A stretch of DNA of 12,742 nucleotides, taken from contig CANCEQ010000080.1 of assembly GCA_947375085.1 (NCBI GenBank), positions 1 to 12,742 of the forward strand. Direction: 5' to 3'. The notes beneath the pieces were generated by a model that made no database searches, was not told the DNA's origin, and saw only the letters and a program-made list of their open reading frames with translations. The stretch comes from Flavobacteriales bacterium (lineage in GTDB: Bacteria > Bacteroidota > Bacteroidia > Flavobacteriales > Crocinitomicaceae). Positions 1-7,935 of the stretch are shown piece after piece (positions within the stretch are counted from its first letter, which is position 1; each line of letters starts with the position of its first letter). Position numbers and translations under genes: made by a program.

Positions 1-160
1 TGAAATCTCAGTATATTTTCAACAAAAAAAAGAAGTTGAAAAGTTATCTAATAAAAGCATAAATAATCAAAATACTACTTTTCTGAAATATAAATATTTA
101 AATCAATTTTACAAATTGAATACAAAAATATATCTCTTCAATATATTAAATTGTAAATAG
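1..160 (+). CDS. possible 3' end of an upstream gene (partial)
   Basis: A frame beginning at base 2 stays open for 52 codons and ends in TAG at 158-160, with no start codon needed inside the window. Its Lys/Asn/Tyr/Glu-rich peptide includes QQKKEVEKLSNKS near its start. In DNA this rich in A/T, 52 codons without a stop is unusual but not decisive. A second frame starting at base 3 is also open from the window edge to a TAA at 60-62, so the true tail could be that one, or neither. I recognise no family. The call rests on open-frame length only. Confidence 0.25.
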   Translation, partial: EISVYFQQKKEVEKLSNKSINNQNTTFLKYKYLNQFYKLNTKIYLFNILNCK

Positions 161-273
161 AAATCTCAGTTTAAATTTTAATATTTTTTTAAAAAATATC
201 TATAAACCTCAACAAACTAATTTTACACTATAGTTTGGTTATTTATTTGAAAATTCAATAAATTATTGTTTTA

Positions 274-285
274 TTTTTTTTTTTT
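274..285. repeat. homopolymer run of 12 T upstream of the beta-helix gene
   Basis: Twelve consecutive T residues lie 40 bp before the ATG at 326. This is the longest mononucleotide run I noticed in the window. It sits where a promoter or 5' leader would be. Runs of this length are prone to length change by replication slippage in bacteria; whether this one affects expression is inference. Confidence 0.9.
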
Positions 286-325
286 ATTTATTATTGTAGA
301 TTAATAAAATAAATAAACTACTACA

Positions 326-3300
326 ATGTTTAAAAACATATACATATTAACAGTTTTTCTGATATTAGTCAATATCAATAAAGCAAATGCTAGTGGTACT
401 TACACAGTTGGATCAGGTCAAACATATACAACTTTAAAAGCTGCTTTCGATGCAATAAATGCTGGAACTATCAGTGGTACAATTGTTTTACAAATTGCAG
501 CAGATTGCTCTGAGGCTGCAACTGCATCATTAAACGCAAGTGGTGTAGGAAGTGCAAGTTATACGACAATAAATATTTATCCTACTGGAGCTACTCGTAC
601 AATTTCAGGAGCATTAGCAGCATCTTTGATTACATTAGAAGGTGCAGATAATGTCACCATCGATGGCCGTCTGAGTGGTTCAGGAGCCGCAAATAGTTTG
701 GTAATCGAAAATACAAATACCGGAACTTCATCCTACACAATCCTATTTGAAGCAGACGCAACTTCTAATATAGTTAAATATTGCACTATAAAAGGAGCTG
801 GAACTTCTTCATCTAAAGGAACTATAGCGTTTTTAACAGCTGCATCTGGAGGAAATGACAGTAATACAATTTCTTATAATACAATCACAAAATCTTCAAC
901 AAATTACCCCGCAAACTTACTTTATTCATCGGGAACTGCAGCAAATACAAACAGCGGTATAACAATAACAAATAATGATTTTGTTGATTTTCTTCAACGT
1001 GCAATCTATGTAAGTGGTGAATCAACAACTTGGACTATAACAAATAATAGTTTCTACCAGTCTACTTCTCAAACTGCCACGAATGATATGTATTTTATTC
1101 ACATCAATACAGGTTCAGGGTATACGATTACAGGAAACTATTTAGGAGGACAAGCTGCAAGTTGTGGAGGGTCAGCTTTTACATTTAGTTCAGCAGGGTA
1201 TTCTTATTTTGGAATCTATTTTGGTTCAAGTTCTTCAGGAGGTACTACAAATACAATAAGTAGTAATACAATTTCTAATTTAAACTGGACAAGTACGGTT
1301 GCACCAAATTCAAATACAGTTCCGATTATAGGTTTTATCTGTACAAATGGGAGTAGCAATTTTACAATTGGTTCTTCAGGTAATGCCAATACAATTGGGG
1401 CAACCTCAGGAACAGGCAATATAACTTTAGCGGTAAACGGATCTACATTAACTAGTTACTGTTCTTTCGCTGCTGTTTTAGCGAATTCATCAGGAACGCA
1501 TAATATTTCTTACAATACTTTTGGGTCAATAAATTATTCTACTTCCGTAAACAACAATGACGATTGGTTAGCGATGATTTGGTTAAAAACAACAGGAACT
1601 ACAACTGTTTCTTACAATACAATAGGTAACTCAACAGCAAACAACATTACTATTACTAGTAAATCTCAATACTTAGAAGCCATTTACCAAGGCTCTCAAA
1701 CAATCAATTTAACTATAAACAATAACACAATTCAAAATTTCACTATTAACGATGCCGCAAGTGGAACTTATGCTGCAATTTATGCAATGGGTATAAATAG
1801 TTTAGATGCAACTCATTCTATTTACAATAATACAATAAGTAATTTAACGAATAATACCTCTTCTCCTAGTGGATCAGAATATTTTCATTCTGGTCAGTCG
1901 TTAACTGGTATGTACCTATATGGTGATGCAACCGGCGGATCTATAAACGTTTACAACAACACTATTAGTGGATTTTCTCACACTTATACAGGAACAACAC
2001 AGGTGGGTGTTGTAGGAATGAGAGTACAGGTTGAATATAATGGAACAGCAAATGTTAACGTTTATAATAATTTAATAACAACTTTAGCTAATGCCTCAAA
2101 TAGTGCCTCATCTTCTGTTGTTGGATTATATATCGAATATTCAGCAAAAGGAACTGCTTTAGTCTACAATAATGTTATTTTACTTTCAGATGCAGGAAAC
2201 TCAGTATCTAAAATTTTTAGAGGTATTATGGATTATGGCACATATGGAAATGCCGGCCTTGCCACAACAGGGGTTTATCATAATACTGTTAAATTATATG
2301 CAACATATACATCAGGCACAGCAGCCTCTGCAGCATTAACTACAGGTACAGGTAACTTGGAGACAGATGGTGGAACACATTATTATAAAAACAACATTTT
2401 ACAAAATTTAACTACTGGGGGTTCTGGGGGGCACTATAGCTTGAGAAATTCTATCACCCCTACCTACACTAATTTCAGGAATAATTATCATGAATCAGCT
2501 ACAGGAATATATGCAGGAGCTGCAAACAGAACTTTAGCTACTTGGCAAGGGGCAAGTTATGCTAATACAGCAACTGAAATTACAGGAAGTATTTCAATCA
2601 ATTCTTCAACTGGTGCTCCTTCTGACAATACAACAATTGGTAGTACTGGAACACCAATCGCAAGTGTAACTACTGATTATTCAGGAACAGCTAGAAATGG
2701 CTCAACACCAAGTATTGGAGCTTACGAAATGAGCGCTGTCACATATATTTGGGACGGGTCTTCAAGTATAGACTGGAAAACAGCCGCTAACTGGAGTGGA
2801 AATACCGTTCCTATCGCTTCAAGTGCAGTAACAATTCCTACAAGTGGTAGTTATACATTTGCGCCTACAATTGATGAAGCAGATGCTGTTTGTGGTACAT
2901 TAACTATTCAAAGTGGAGGAACATTAACAGCTTCTTCGGGTAAATTAACAATCACTTCTTTAGCATTAAATAGTGGTGGAACTGTATCTTTTGGAGGAGG
3001 TGAAATAGAAATGTCAGGGAATCTAACTTGGAACGGAGAAATAACAATGACAAGTGGAACATTAGATGTGAATGGAAATATTACACTATCGTCAACAATG
3101 ACCGAAACAATTTCAGGAGGAACAATTGAATGTGCAGGGAATTTCTCAGGTTCTGGTGATGACGGAGGATTTACACCAACCGGTGGCTCTACAACAATGG
3201 ATGGTTCTTCTTCTTCCATTGATTTATTTAGTTCTGCAAATTTTCACAATTTAACTATTGCTCTTTCTGGAACTGCAACTTTAGGTTCTGCAATAGATAT

Positions 3301-4009
3301 AAATGGTGCACTTACTATTTCAACAGGTACATTGGATGTTTCAGGTTCTAATTATGGAATAACTTGTGCCGGTAACTTTGTTAATAATAGTGCATTTACT
3401 TACAATGCTGGAACAGTTACATTTGATGGAACAAGTACTTTGAGTGGCTCAGCTACAACAACTTTTTATGATATTATCCTCACAGGTACTTTAACTGGTC
3501 ATAGTACAAATTTCAATGTGGCTAGAAATTGGACGAATACTGCTGGAACTTTTACTCATAATTCTGGGACAGTAACATTCAATGGAACCACTACCCTAAC
3601 TTCAGGAGGAAACGGAGCCACAAAAAAATTCTATAATTTAGTTTTAAACGGAACAAGCGTAACCTTAGCTGGAAATATTGATATTGACAATGATTTCACC
3701 TTGACATCGGGCACATGGAGTACGAGCGGTTCAAATTACAGTATAAATTTAGGCGGTGATTTCATTCGAAATGGTGGAACGTTTACAATTAACAGTAGTA
3801 CGACAACTTTAGATGGAGCTGGAACCCAAAAAATTCATGTAACCAGTGATGGAGGAACAACTCCTTACGATGCTGATATTACATTTTACAACATTATAGT
3901 TGATGCAACTGATGCTATTGGATATTATAAAAGTTCTACTTCTAGATATTTTTACATTAATGACTTAACAATCAACTCAAGTAAAAAATTAAGCTTTGTA
4001 AAATTCTAA
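326..4009 (+). CDS. secreted right-handed beta-helix repeat protein lacking a visible sorting domain
   Basis: This 1227-residue protein is probably exported and surface-exposed or released. Residues 1-22 look like a signal peptide (hydrophobic core YILTVFLILV, cleavage after ANA). Residues about 100-700 form a parallel beta-helix: the rung motif Y/N-N-N-T-I-x-x-L/F recurs at about 180, 309, 393, 428, 464, 500, 542, 579, 613, 650 and 687. Around 780-802 comes the module DYSGTARNGSTPSIGAYEM, which usually closes such helices in Bacteroidota. From 807 a segment with IWDG, DW, NWS and VP starts a run of short beta repeats (GNFVNN, TVTFDGT, FYDIIL, NWTN and variants) reaching residue 1227. The protein ends at SKKLSFVKF in mid-repeat, without the LPVELISF-type linker or sorting tail expected of a type IX substrate. 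No catalytic motif is evident, so an adhesin or structural role is inferred. The ATG at 326 gives a complete signal peptide. The next gene follows after 11 bp. Confidence 0.9.
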   Translation: MFKNIYILTVFLILVNINKANASGTYTVGSGQTYTTLKAAFDAINAGTISGTIVLQIAADCSEAATASLNASGVGSASYTTINIYPTGATRTISGALAASLITLEGADNVTIDGRLSGSGAANSLVIENTNTGTSSYTILFEADATSNIVKYCTIKGAGTSSSKGTIAFLTAASGGNDSNTISYNTITKSSTNYPANLLYSSGTAANTNSGITITNNDFVDFLQRAIYVSGESTTWTITNNSFYQSTSQTATNDMYFIHINTGSGYTITGNYLGGQAASCGGSAFTFSSAGYSYFGIYFGSSSSGGTTNTISSNTISNLNWTSTVAPNSNTVPIIGFICTNGSSNFTIGSSGNANTIGATSGTGNITLAVNGSTLTSYCSFAAVLANSSGTHNISYNTFGSINYSTSVNNNDDWLAMIWLKTTGTTTVSYNTIGNSTANNITITSKSQYLEAIYQGSQTINLTINNNTIQNFTINDAASGTYAAIYAMGINSLDATHSIYNNTISNLTNNTSSPSGSEYFHSGQSLTGMYLYGDATGGSINVYNNTISGFSHTYTGTTQVGVVGMRVQVEYNGTANVNVYNNLITTLANASNSASSSVVGLYIEYSAKGTALVYNNVILLSDAGNSVSKIFRGIMDYGTYGNAGLATTGVYHNTVKLYATYTSGTAASAALTTGTGNLETDGGTHYYKNNILQNLTTGGSGGHYSLRNSITPTYTNFRNNYHESATGIYAGAANRTLATWQGASYANTATEITGSISINSSTGAPSDNTTIGSTGTPIASVTTDYSGTARNGSTPSIGAYEMSAVTYIWDGSSSIDWKTAANWSGNTVPIASSAVTIPTSGSYTFAPTIDEADAVCGTLTIQSGGTLTASSGKLTITSLALNSGGTVSFGGGEIEMSGNLTWNGEITMTSGTLDVNGNITLSSTMTETISGGTIECAGNFSGSGDDGGFTPTGGSTTMDGSSSSIDLFSSANFHNLTIALSGTATLGSAIDINGALTISTGTLDVSGSNYGITCAGNFVNNSAFTYNAGTVTFDGTSTLSGSATTTFYDIILTGTLTGHSTNFNVARNWTNTAGTFTHNSGTVTFNGTTTLTSGGNGATKKFYNLVLNGTSVTLAGNIDIDNDFTLTSGTWSTSGSNYSINLGGDFIRNGGTFTINSSTTTLDGAGTQKIHVTSDGGTTPYDADITFYNIIVDATDAIGYYKSSTSRYFYINDLTINSSKKLSFVKF

Positions 4010-4020
4010 AAAATTGAGTT

Positions 4021-7000
4021 ATGAAAAAATTACTATATACGATATTATTTTTAGTTACTTGCTTTTATAGTATAGGGCAAACAACTGTAACGATTGGTTC
4101 TTCAGGCGGGAGTGATTATCATGTCAGTTTAAGTTCATTTTATGGTTATATTAGAAATGCTAATCTTTATACGGCTGCTGAAGTAGGTGCAACTGGAATT
4201 AGTATTTCTAGTATACAAGTAAATGTTCAAGCATCTAGTTCTAATGCAATTCCTCTGAGAGTCTTAATGAAAACTACTGCCAGTTCGTCCTTAACTGCTG
4301 ATACTTGGGCAAATACAATTTCTGGGGCTACTGAAGTTTTTAATTCATCAATTACAGCTCCAAATGCTACTGGCTGGAAAACAATAACCCTTTCAACTCC
4401 ATACACTTATAGTTCTGATAATTTAATTATTTTAATTGAATGTAATTATGGTGGTACAGGTAGTGGTTTAGCTAAGACTTATTACACAACAGCATCAAAT
4501 AAACATTTACAAATCTATCAAGATAATTCTGCACCTACTGGTTCAATGACATTAAATGGAAACAGAGCTGATGTGAAAATAACATATACTTCTGCAGCTA
4601 AAGCAGAACCAACAAATCAACCAACGTCTTTTGCTGTAGGAACAGCAACAACTTCAAACATTCCTTTAACATGGGTTGCAGCTGTTTCAGGCGCACAAGC
4701 TCCAGATGGGTATTTAATAAAATTGAAAGCTTCATCAGCACCTACTGATCCAGTGGATGGAACAGACCCAGCAAATTCAACCGCAATTTCTGGTGGTGTA
4801 GCAAATGTTGAGTCTGCAAGTACTTCTTACAGTTCATTTACAAATTTTGCCGCTGGAACGATGTATTACTTCAATATATATTCATATACCAACTCAAGTA
4901 CAAGTATAGATTTTAAAACTGGCTCCCCTCCATCAATTTATGCCGCAACATTACCAAATGTTGTTACGAGTCCTTCCATATCTGGAACCGCATCAACAAC
5001 AGCAACCATAAGTTGGTCAGCTGCAACTGGCTATGATGCAACAAATAATTCAACTTTAGTATTTATAAAGTCAGCAAGCTCGGTTACAACAGGAACACCA
5101 TCAAATGCACCTGGTTCATATACTGCAAATACTGTATTCTCTTCTGGAACAGCCTATCAAAATGATGCCGCAGCTTATTGTGTATATAAAGGAGATGGGA
5201 CAAGTGTAAATGTTACTGGCTTAACAGCAAATACAACGTATTATATCCTCGTTTATACTTTAGTAGATGCCGCTAATTCGGATGCGTCAAGAGCTTACTC
5301 TACGGCTGTAACAGCAAATGGAACAACTCCTAAAGCAGAACCAACAAATCACCCAACCGTATTTGCCACAAGTACAGTAGCTGGTTCTACTATTGCATTA
5401 ACATGGACAGATGCTAGTGCTGGTGTTTTGCCAGATAACTATTTAATTAAATGGAATTCTACAAGTTATGCTTCAATTACAGCTCCAAGTGATGGCACAG
5501 CTGAAGCTGATGCATCAGGAGTTTTGAATATTTCACAGGGAGTTCAAACAGGAACGGCAACTGCTCTTAATCCAAATACTACCTACTATTTTAAAATTTG
5601 GCCATATACTAATAGTGGAACAACTATCAATTATAAAACTGATGGTACAATACTATTCTGTAGTACAACAACATTAGACACTCCTTCATCTTATGGATTT
5701 ACTATCGCAGGTAACTTTGTTAACAATGGAACACTTGTACAAACAAATGATGCAAATTATTTCGCAATGACCGGAGCTTCAAAAACTTTAAGCGGATCTG
5801 GAACTTATACAGATGTTAATTTAAATGTAAATGGAACTATTACTTACGATGGGACAGGTACTTCTGCATTAGCTAAAACCTATATAACTTCAACAAAAAC
5901 ATTAACAATAAATGATAATAGAAGTTATTATAACACAAAAATGTTAATTGCTGGCACTTTAGTAATAAGCGCCACATCAGCTAATATATATAACGCTGGA
6001 GATTGGACAAACAATGGTACTTTTACAGCAAATACAACTTCAAATGTAACTTTCAACGGCAGCTCATCTCAAACAATAGGAGGAACTACAACTTCTAGTT
6101 TTTACAATGCAACAATGAATAATACTTCAGGAGGTGTTACGTTAGGTATTGCAACTACAATTACGAAAACACTAACTTTAACTTCAGGTAAATTATATAC
6201 TGCAGCTTACACTTTAACGCTAGGTACAACATCAGCAAATGCAACAGTTTTAGGAGGTAGTTCTTCTTCTTATGTAGTTGCATATGATAACTCTGGAACA
6301 ATAGGTACATTAAAACATTTTGTTAATTCAAATGCAGCTTATACTTATCCTATTGGAGATGCAAGTTATTATACACCACTTACTTTTACATTAACTTCAA
6401 ATGCCGGTTTAGCAAGTGCATACTATACCGTCTATACAAAACCAGTAAAAGTTCCAGGTTTGAGCACAACATTTACGACATATTTAAAAAGGTTTTGGGA
6501 AGGAACATCTTCAGGTATGACAACTCCTATTTATTCGCTTTCTTACACTTATGACGATTTAGATATTGTTGGGACAGAAGCAAATCTACTACCAATTAAA
6601 AAAAGTGGGGCTACTTGGTATAAACCAACAGGTAGTTCATTTACCACTGGAACTGCCCAAGGAACAGGTTCCGTTAACGTTGGTGGAAATACATTAACAT
6701 GGACAGGATTAAGCACTTTTAGTTACAATGGTGGGGCTGGATCACAAGCAGTAGGACTACCTATTCAACTAATCTCATTTACAGGTGAAAAACTAGAAAA
6801 TACAAATCTATTAATATGGAATACAGCTTCAGAAATAAATAATGACTACTTCACAATTGAAAAAACAATAGATGGAAACAATTATCAAATTGTAGGAACT
6901 ATAAATGGTGCTGGAAATTCTAATATTCTTAACGATTATCAACTATATGATTACACTTTTGATAATGTAATTAATTATTACAGACTAAAACAAACAGATT

Positions 7001-7176
7001 TTAATGGAAATTATACTTATGCACAAGAGGTAAGTATTGACAATAGAGAAAACGAATCGAATTTAAAAACAATCGTTTTGATTACAAACATTTTGGGGCA
7101 AGAAGTGAACGAAACTTACAAAGGACTTGTCATTATTAGTTATTCTGACGGAAGTTCAATGAAAGTAATTCGATAA
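4021..7176 (+). CDS. secreted FN3-repeat protein with a type IX-like C-terminal sorting tail
   Basis: This 1051-residue protein starts with a signal peptide (MKKLLYTILFLVTCFYSIG, cleavage near G19/Q20). An in-frame TGA two codons upstream of the ATG fixes the start within this frame. Residues about 21-190 resemble a jelly-roll domain often found at the front of Bacteroidota secreted proteins. Three fibronectin-III-like units follow at about 196-310, 314-434 and 438-553; the first and third are close copies (KAEPTN-PT, YLIK, YTNS, KT). Residues 556-740 are beta repeats like those ending the neighbouring protein (GNFVNNG, DWTNNGTF, NVTFNGSSSQTI, SFYNATMNN). Residues 912-1005 are the typical linker GLPIQLISFTGEK...NTASEINNDYFTIEKTIDG...NYYRLKQTDFNG. 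The tail 1010-1051 (ITNILGQEVNETYKGLVII, then YSDGSSMKVIR) matches a Bacteroidota C-terminal sorting tail without the usual YPNP motif. The protein is probably exported by the type IX system and surface-attached or released; its ligand is unknown. Confidence 0.9.
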   Translation: MKKLLYTILFLVTCFYSIGQTTVTIGSSGGSDYHVSLSSFYGYIRNANLYTAAEVGATGISISSIQVNVQASSSNAIPLRVLMKTTASSSLTADTWANTISGATEVFNSSITAPNATGWKTITLSTPYTYSSDNLIILIECNYGGTGSGLAKTYYTTASNKHLQIYQDNSAPTGSMTLNGNRADVKITYTSAAKAEPTNQPTSFAVGTATTSNIPLTWVAAVSGAQAPDGYLIKLKASSAPTDPVDGTDPANSTAISGGVANVESASTSYSSFTNFAAGTMYYFNIYSYTNSSTSIDFKTGSPPSIYAATLPNVVTSPSISGTASTTATISWSAATGYDATNNSTLVFIKSASSVTTGTPSNAPGSYTANTVFSSGTAYQNDAAAYCVYKGDGTSVNVTGLTANTTYYILVYTLVDAANSDASRAYSTAVTANGTTPKAEPTNHPTVFATSTVAGSTIALTWTDASAGVLPDNYLIKWNSTSYASITAPSDGTAEADASGVLNISQGVQTGTATALNPNTTYYFKIWPYTNSGTTINYKTDGTILFCSTTTLDTPSSYGFTIAGNFVNNGTLVQTNDANYFAMTGASKTLSGSGTYTDVNLNVNGTITYDGTGTSALAKTYITSTKTLTINDNRSYYNTKMLIAGTLVISATSANIYNAGDWTNNGTFTANTTSNVTFNGSSSQTIGGTTTSSFYNATMNNTSGGVTLGIATTITKTLTLTSGKLYTAAYTLTLGTTSANATVLGGSSSSYVVAYDNSGTIGTLKHFVNSNAAYTYPIGDASYYTPLTFTLTSNAGLASAYYTVYTKPVKVPGLSTTFTTYLKRFWEGTSSGMTTPIYSLSYTYDDLDIVGTEANLLPIKKSGATWYKPTGSSFTTGTAQGTGSVNVGGNTLTWTGLSTFSYNGGAGSQAVGLPIQLISFTGEKLENTNLLIWNTASEINNDYFTIEKTIDGNNYQIVGTINGAGNSNILNDYQLYDYTFDNVINYYRLKQTDFNGNYTYAQEVSIDNRENESNLKTIVLITNILGQEVNETYKGLVIISYSDGSSMKVIR
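4599..4619 (+). repeat. 21-bp direct repeat, copy 1 (start of FN3 unit 1)
   Basis: The 21 bases beginning TAAAGCAGAACC are identical to those at 5331-5351. They encode the KAEPTN start of the first FN3-like unit. The two copies are 732 bp apart, exactly 244 codons, so recombination between them would remove two FN3 units in frame. Confidence 0.9.
5331..5351 (+). repeat. 21-bp direct repeat, copy 2 (start of FN3 unit 3)
   Basis: This is the second exact copy of the 21-bp sequence at 4599-4619, encoding the KAEPTN start of the third FN3-like unit. It reflects domain duplication within the gene. Confidence 0.9.
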
Positions 7177-7935
7177 TTATTCTCCTAATTTCAATCGAAT
7201 TCCAAAAGATGAATTAAAGGTTGATTTAACGACTCCTGGTAATGGATTCGAAGCATAAATGTGTGTGAATTCAAATTTAAAATCAGTTCGTTTGGTAAAA
7301 TGAAAATTCAAAGCATATTGTCCTAAAAAACGATTGTTTTGAAAATCCGACAATAAAGGTTGGTAATAAAGAACTCCTGAAAAAAAGAAATGATTTTTAG
7401 GATCGAAATACCAAGAAAGGTAATTACTCAACCTAGTATCAAAATGAATGATATTCGTACTTACAGATTCTTCTCTTTCTTCAAAAACAGACGAACCTAT
7501 AAAGATTTTGTATCCTTTTTTATCAAAACATTTTAAACGCAATCCTGAACCTAGTAACATTCTAGAACGCTGATCCATCAATTGATTGTATTGAACCTGA
7601 TAGTAATTCTCCCATTTCAAAGGACCTTTGATGCGATATGCATATTGAAAATGAATCATTCCTAGATTTGAAAAAATGCGATCAGCACCTTTCGAATACA
7701 TTAAATCACTTAAAATTAAATAATAATGATTCCTTGATTTATATTGTATTCTTGGTCTAAAAAATAAATTTACAATTAAATCCTTAGTTTTAATTGCGGA
7801 ACAATTCGCATCGATACTTCCATTAAATCCAGAAGTATCATCATAATTTCGTTTATTTTCTATATTAACTACTTGCGAAAATAAAAAATGAAAATTCAGA
7901 AAAAAAAAGCAACAAAGAAATTTACTTAGGTGCAT
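7177..7935 (-). CDS. DUF481-like outer-membrane beta-barrel protein
   Basis: I chose the ATG at 7935 (252 residues) because it gives a compact signal peptide, MHLSKFLCCFFFLNFHFLFS, followed by QVVNIE. An ATG at 7950 in the same frame would add MYCIN. The mature protein shows alternating hydrophobic and polar residues typical of transmembrane beta strands. Its early segment (GFNGSIDANCSAIKTKD), followed by segments such as MLLGSGLRLKCF and GQYALNFHFTKRTDFKFEF, resembles the DUF481 family of outer-membrane proteins of unknown function. That assignment is from overall pattern, not a diagnostic motif. It overlaps the end of the LptF/LptG-like gene by 14 bp, so it is probably translated by coupling as the last gene of the tgt run. 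Nine T in a row encode the three Phe of its signal peptide. Its stop directly abuts the stop of the convergent secreted-protein gene. Confidence 0.6.
   Translation of the reverse strand: MHLSKFLCCFFFLNFHFLFSQVVNIENKRNYDDTSGFNGSIDANCSAIKTKDLIVNLFFRPRIQYKSRNHYYLILSDLMYSKGADRIFSNLGMIHFQYAYRIKGPLKWENYYQVQYNQLMDQRSRMLLGSGLRLKCFDKKGYKIFIGSSVFEEREESVSTNIIHFDTRLSNYLSWYFDPKNHFFFSGVLYYQPLLSDFQNNRFLGQYALNFHFTKRTDFKFEFTHIYASNPLPGVVKSTFNSSFGIRLKLGE
7900..7908 (-). repeat. 9-T run in signal-peptide codons of the DUF481-like gene
   Basis: On the coding (minus) strand nine T encode Phe-Phe-Phe (residues 10-12 from the 7935 start). Loss of one T puts a TGA directly after the run. Gain of one T leads to TAA about 12 codons later. 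Only multiples of three keep the protein. This is the layout of a possible on/off contingency tract, though nine bases is at the short end. Confidence 0.85.

Larger units (their letters stand above)
1..325. other. A/T-rich region upstream of the first secreted-protein gene
   Basis: This stretch holds no complete gene that I can support. It is extremely A/T-rich. It contains a possible tail of an upstream gene (to 160), an 11-bp exact direct repeat (2-12 and 160-170), a perfect 8-bp inverted repeat (16-23 with 35-42, loop of 11), an A/T-only palindrome (181-199, arms of 9 bp) and a run of 12 T (274-285). I looked for the Bacteroidota -7 element TAnnTTTG ahead of the gene at 326. I found only near misses: a TA-N3-TTTG version at 229-237 and TTTATTTG at 242-249. 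Neither has a TTG at the expected -33 distance, so no promoter is called. Confidence 0.6.

Noticed and set aside
16..42. TTTTCAAC / GTTGAAAA inverted repeat as a terminator or operator
   Set aside because: The arms are perfect, but the loop is an A-run of 11, no T-run follows, and it may lie inside the tail of an upstream gene.
181..199. A/T-only palindrome with 9-bp arms as a terminator
   Set aside because: A hairpin with only A-U pairs and one base between the arms is too weak, and such palindromes are expected in this composition.
1216..1419. Antisense open frame of 67 codons within the beta-helix gene
   Set aside because: It is a Val/Pro/Leu-rich mirror of the Thr/Asn/Gly-rich repeat codons, with no start context or family resemblance.
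2908..3219. Antisense open frame of 103 codons within the repeat region
   Set aside because: Pro/Val/Glu-rich composition comes from reading ACA/GGA-type codons on the opposite strand; it is a shadow of the real gene.
3980..4021. Simple frameshift splitting one long secreted protein into two genes
   Set aside because: Shifting the frame at the A-run near the end of the first gene gives early stops in both directions, and the second gene has its own signal peptide with an in-frame stop just upstream. A point frameshift does not explain the split.
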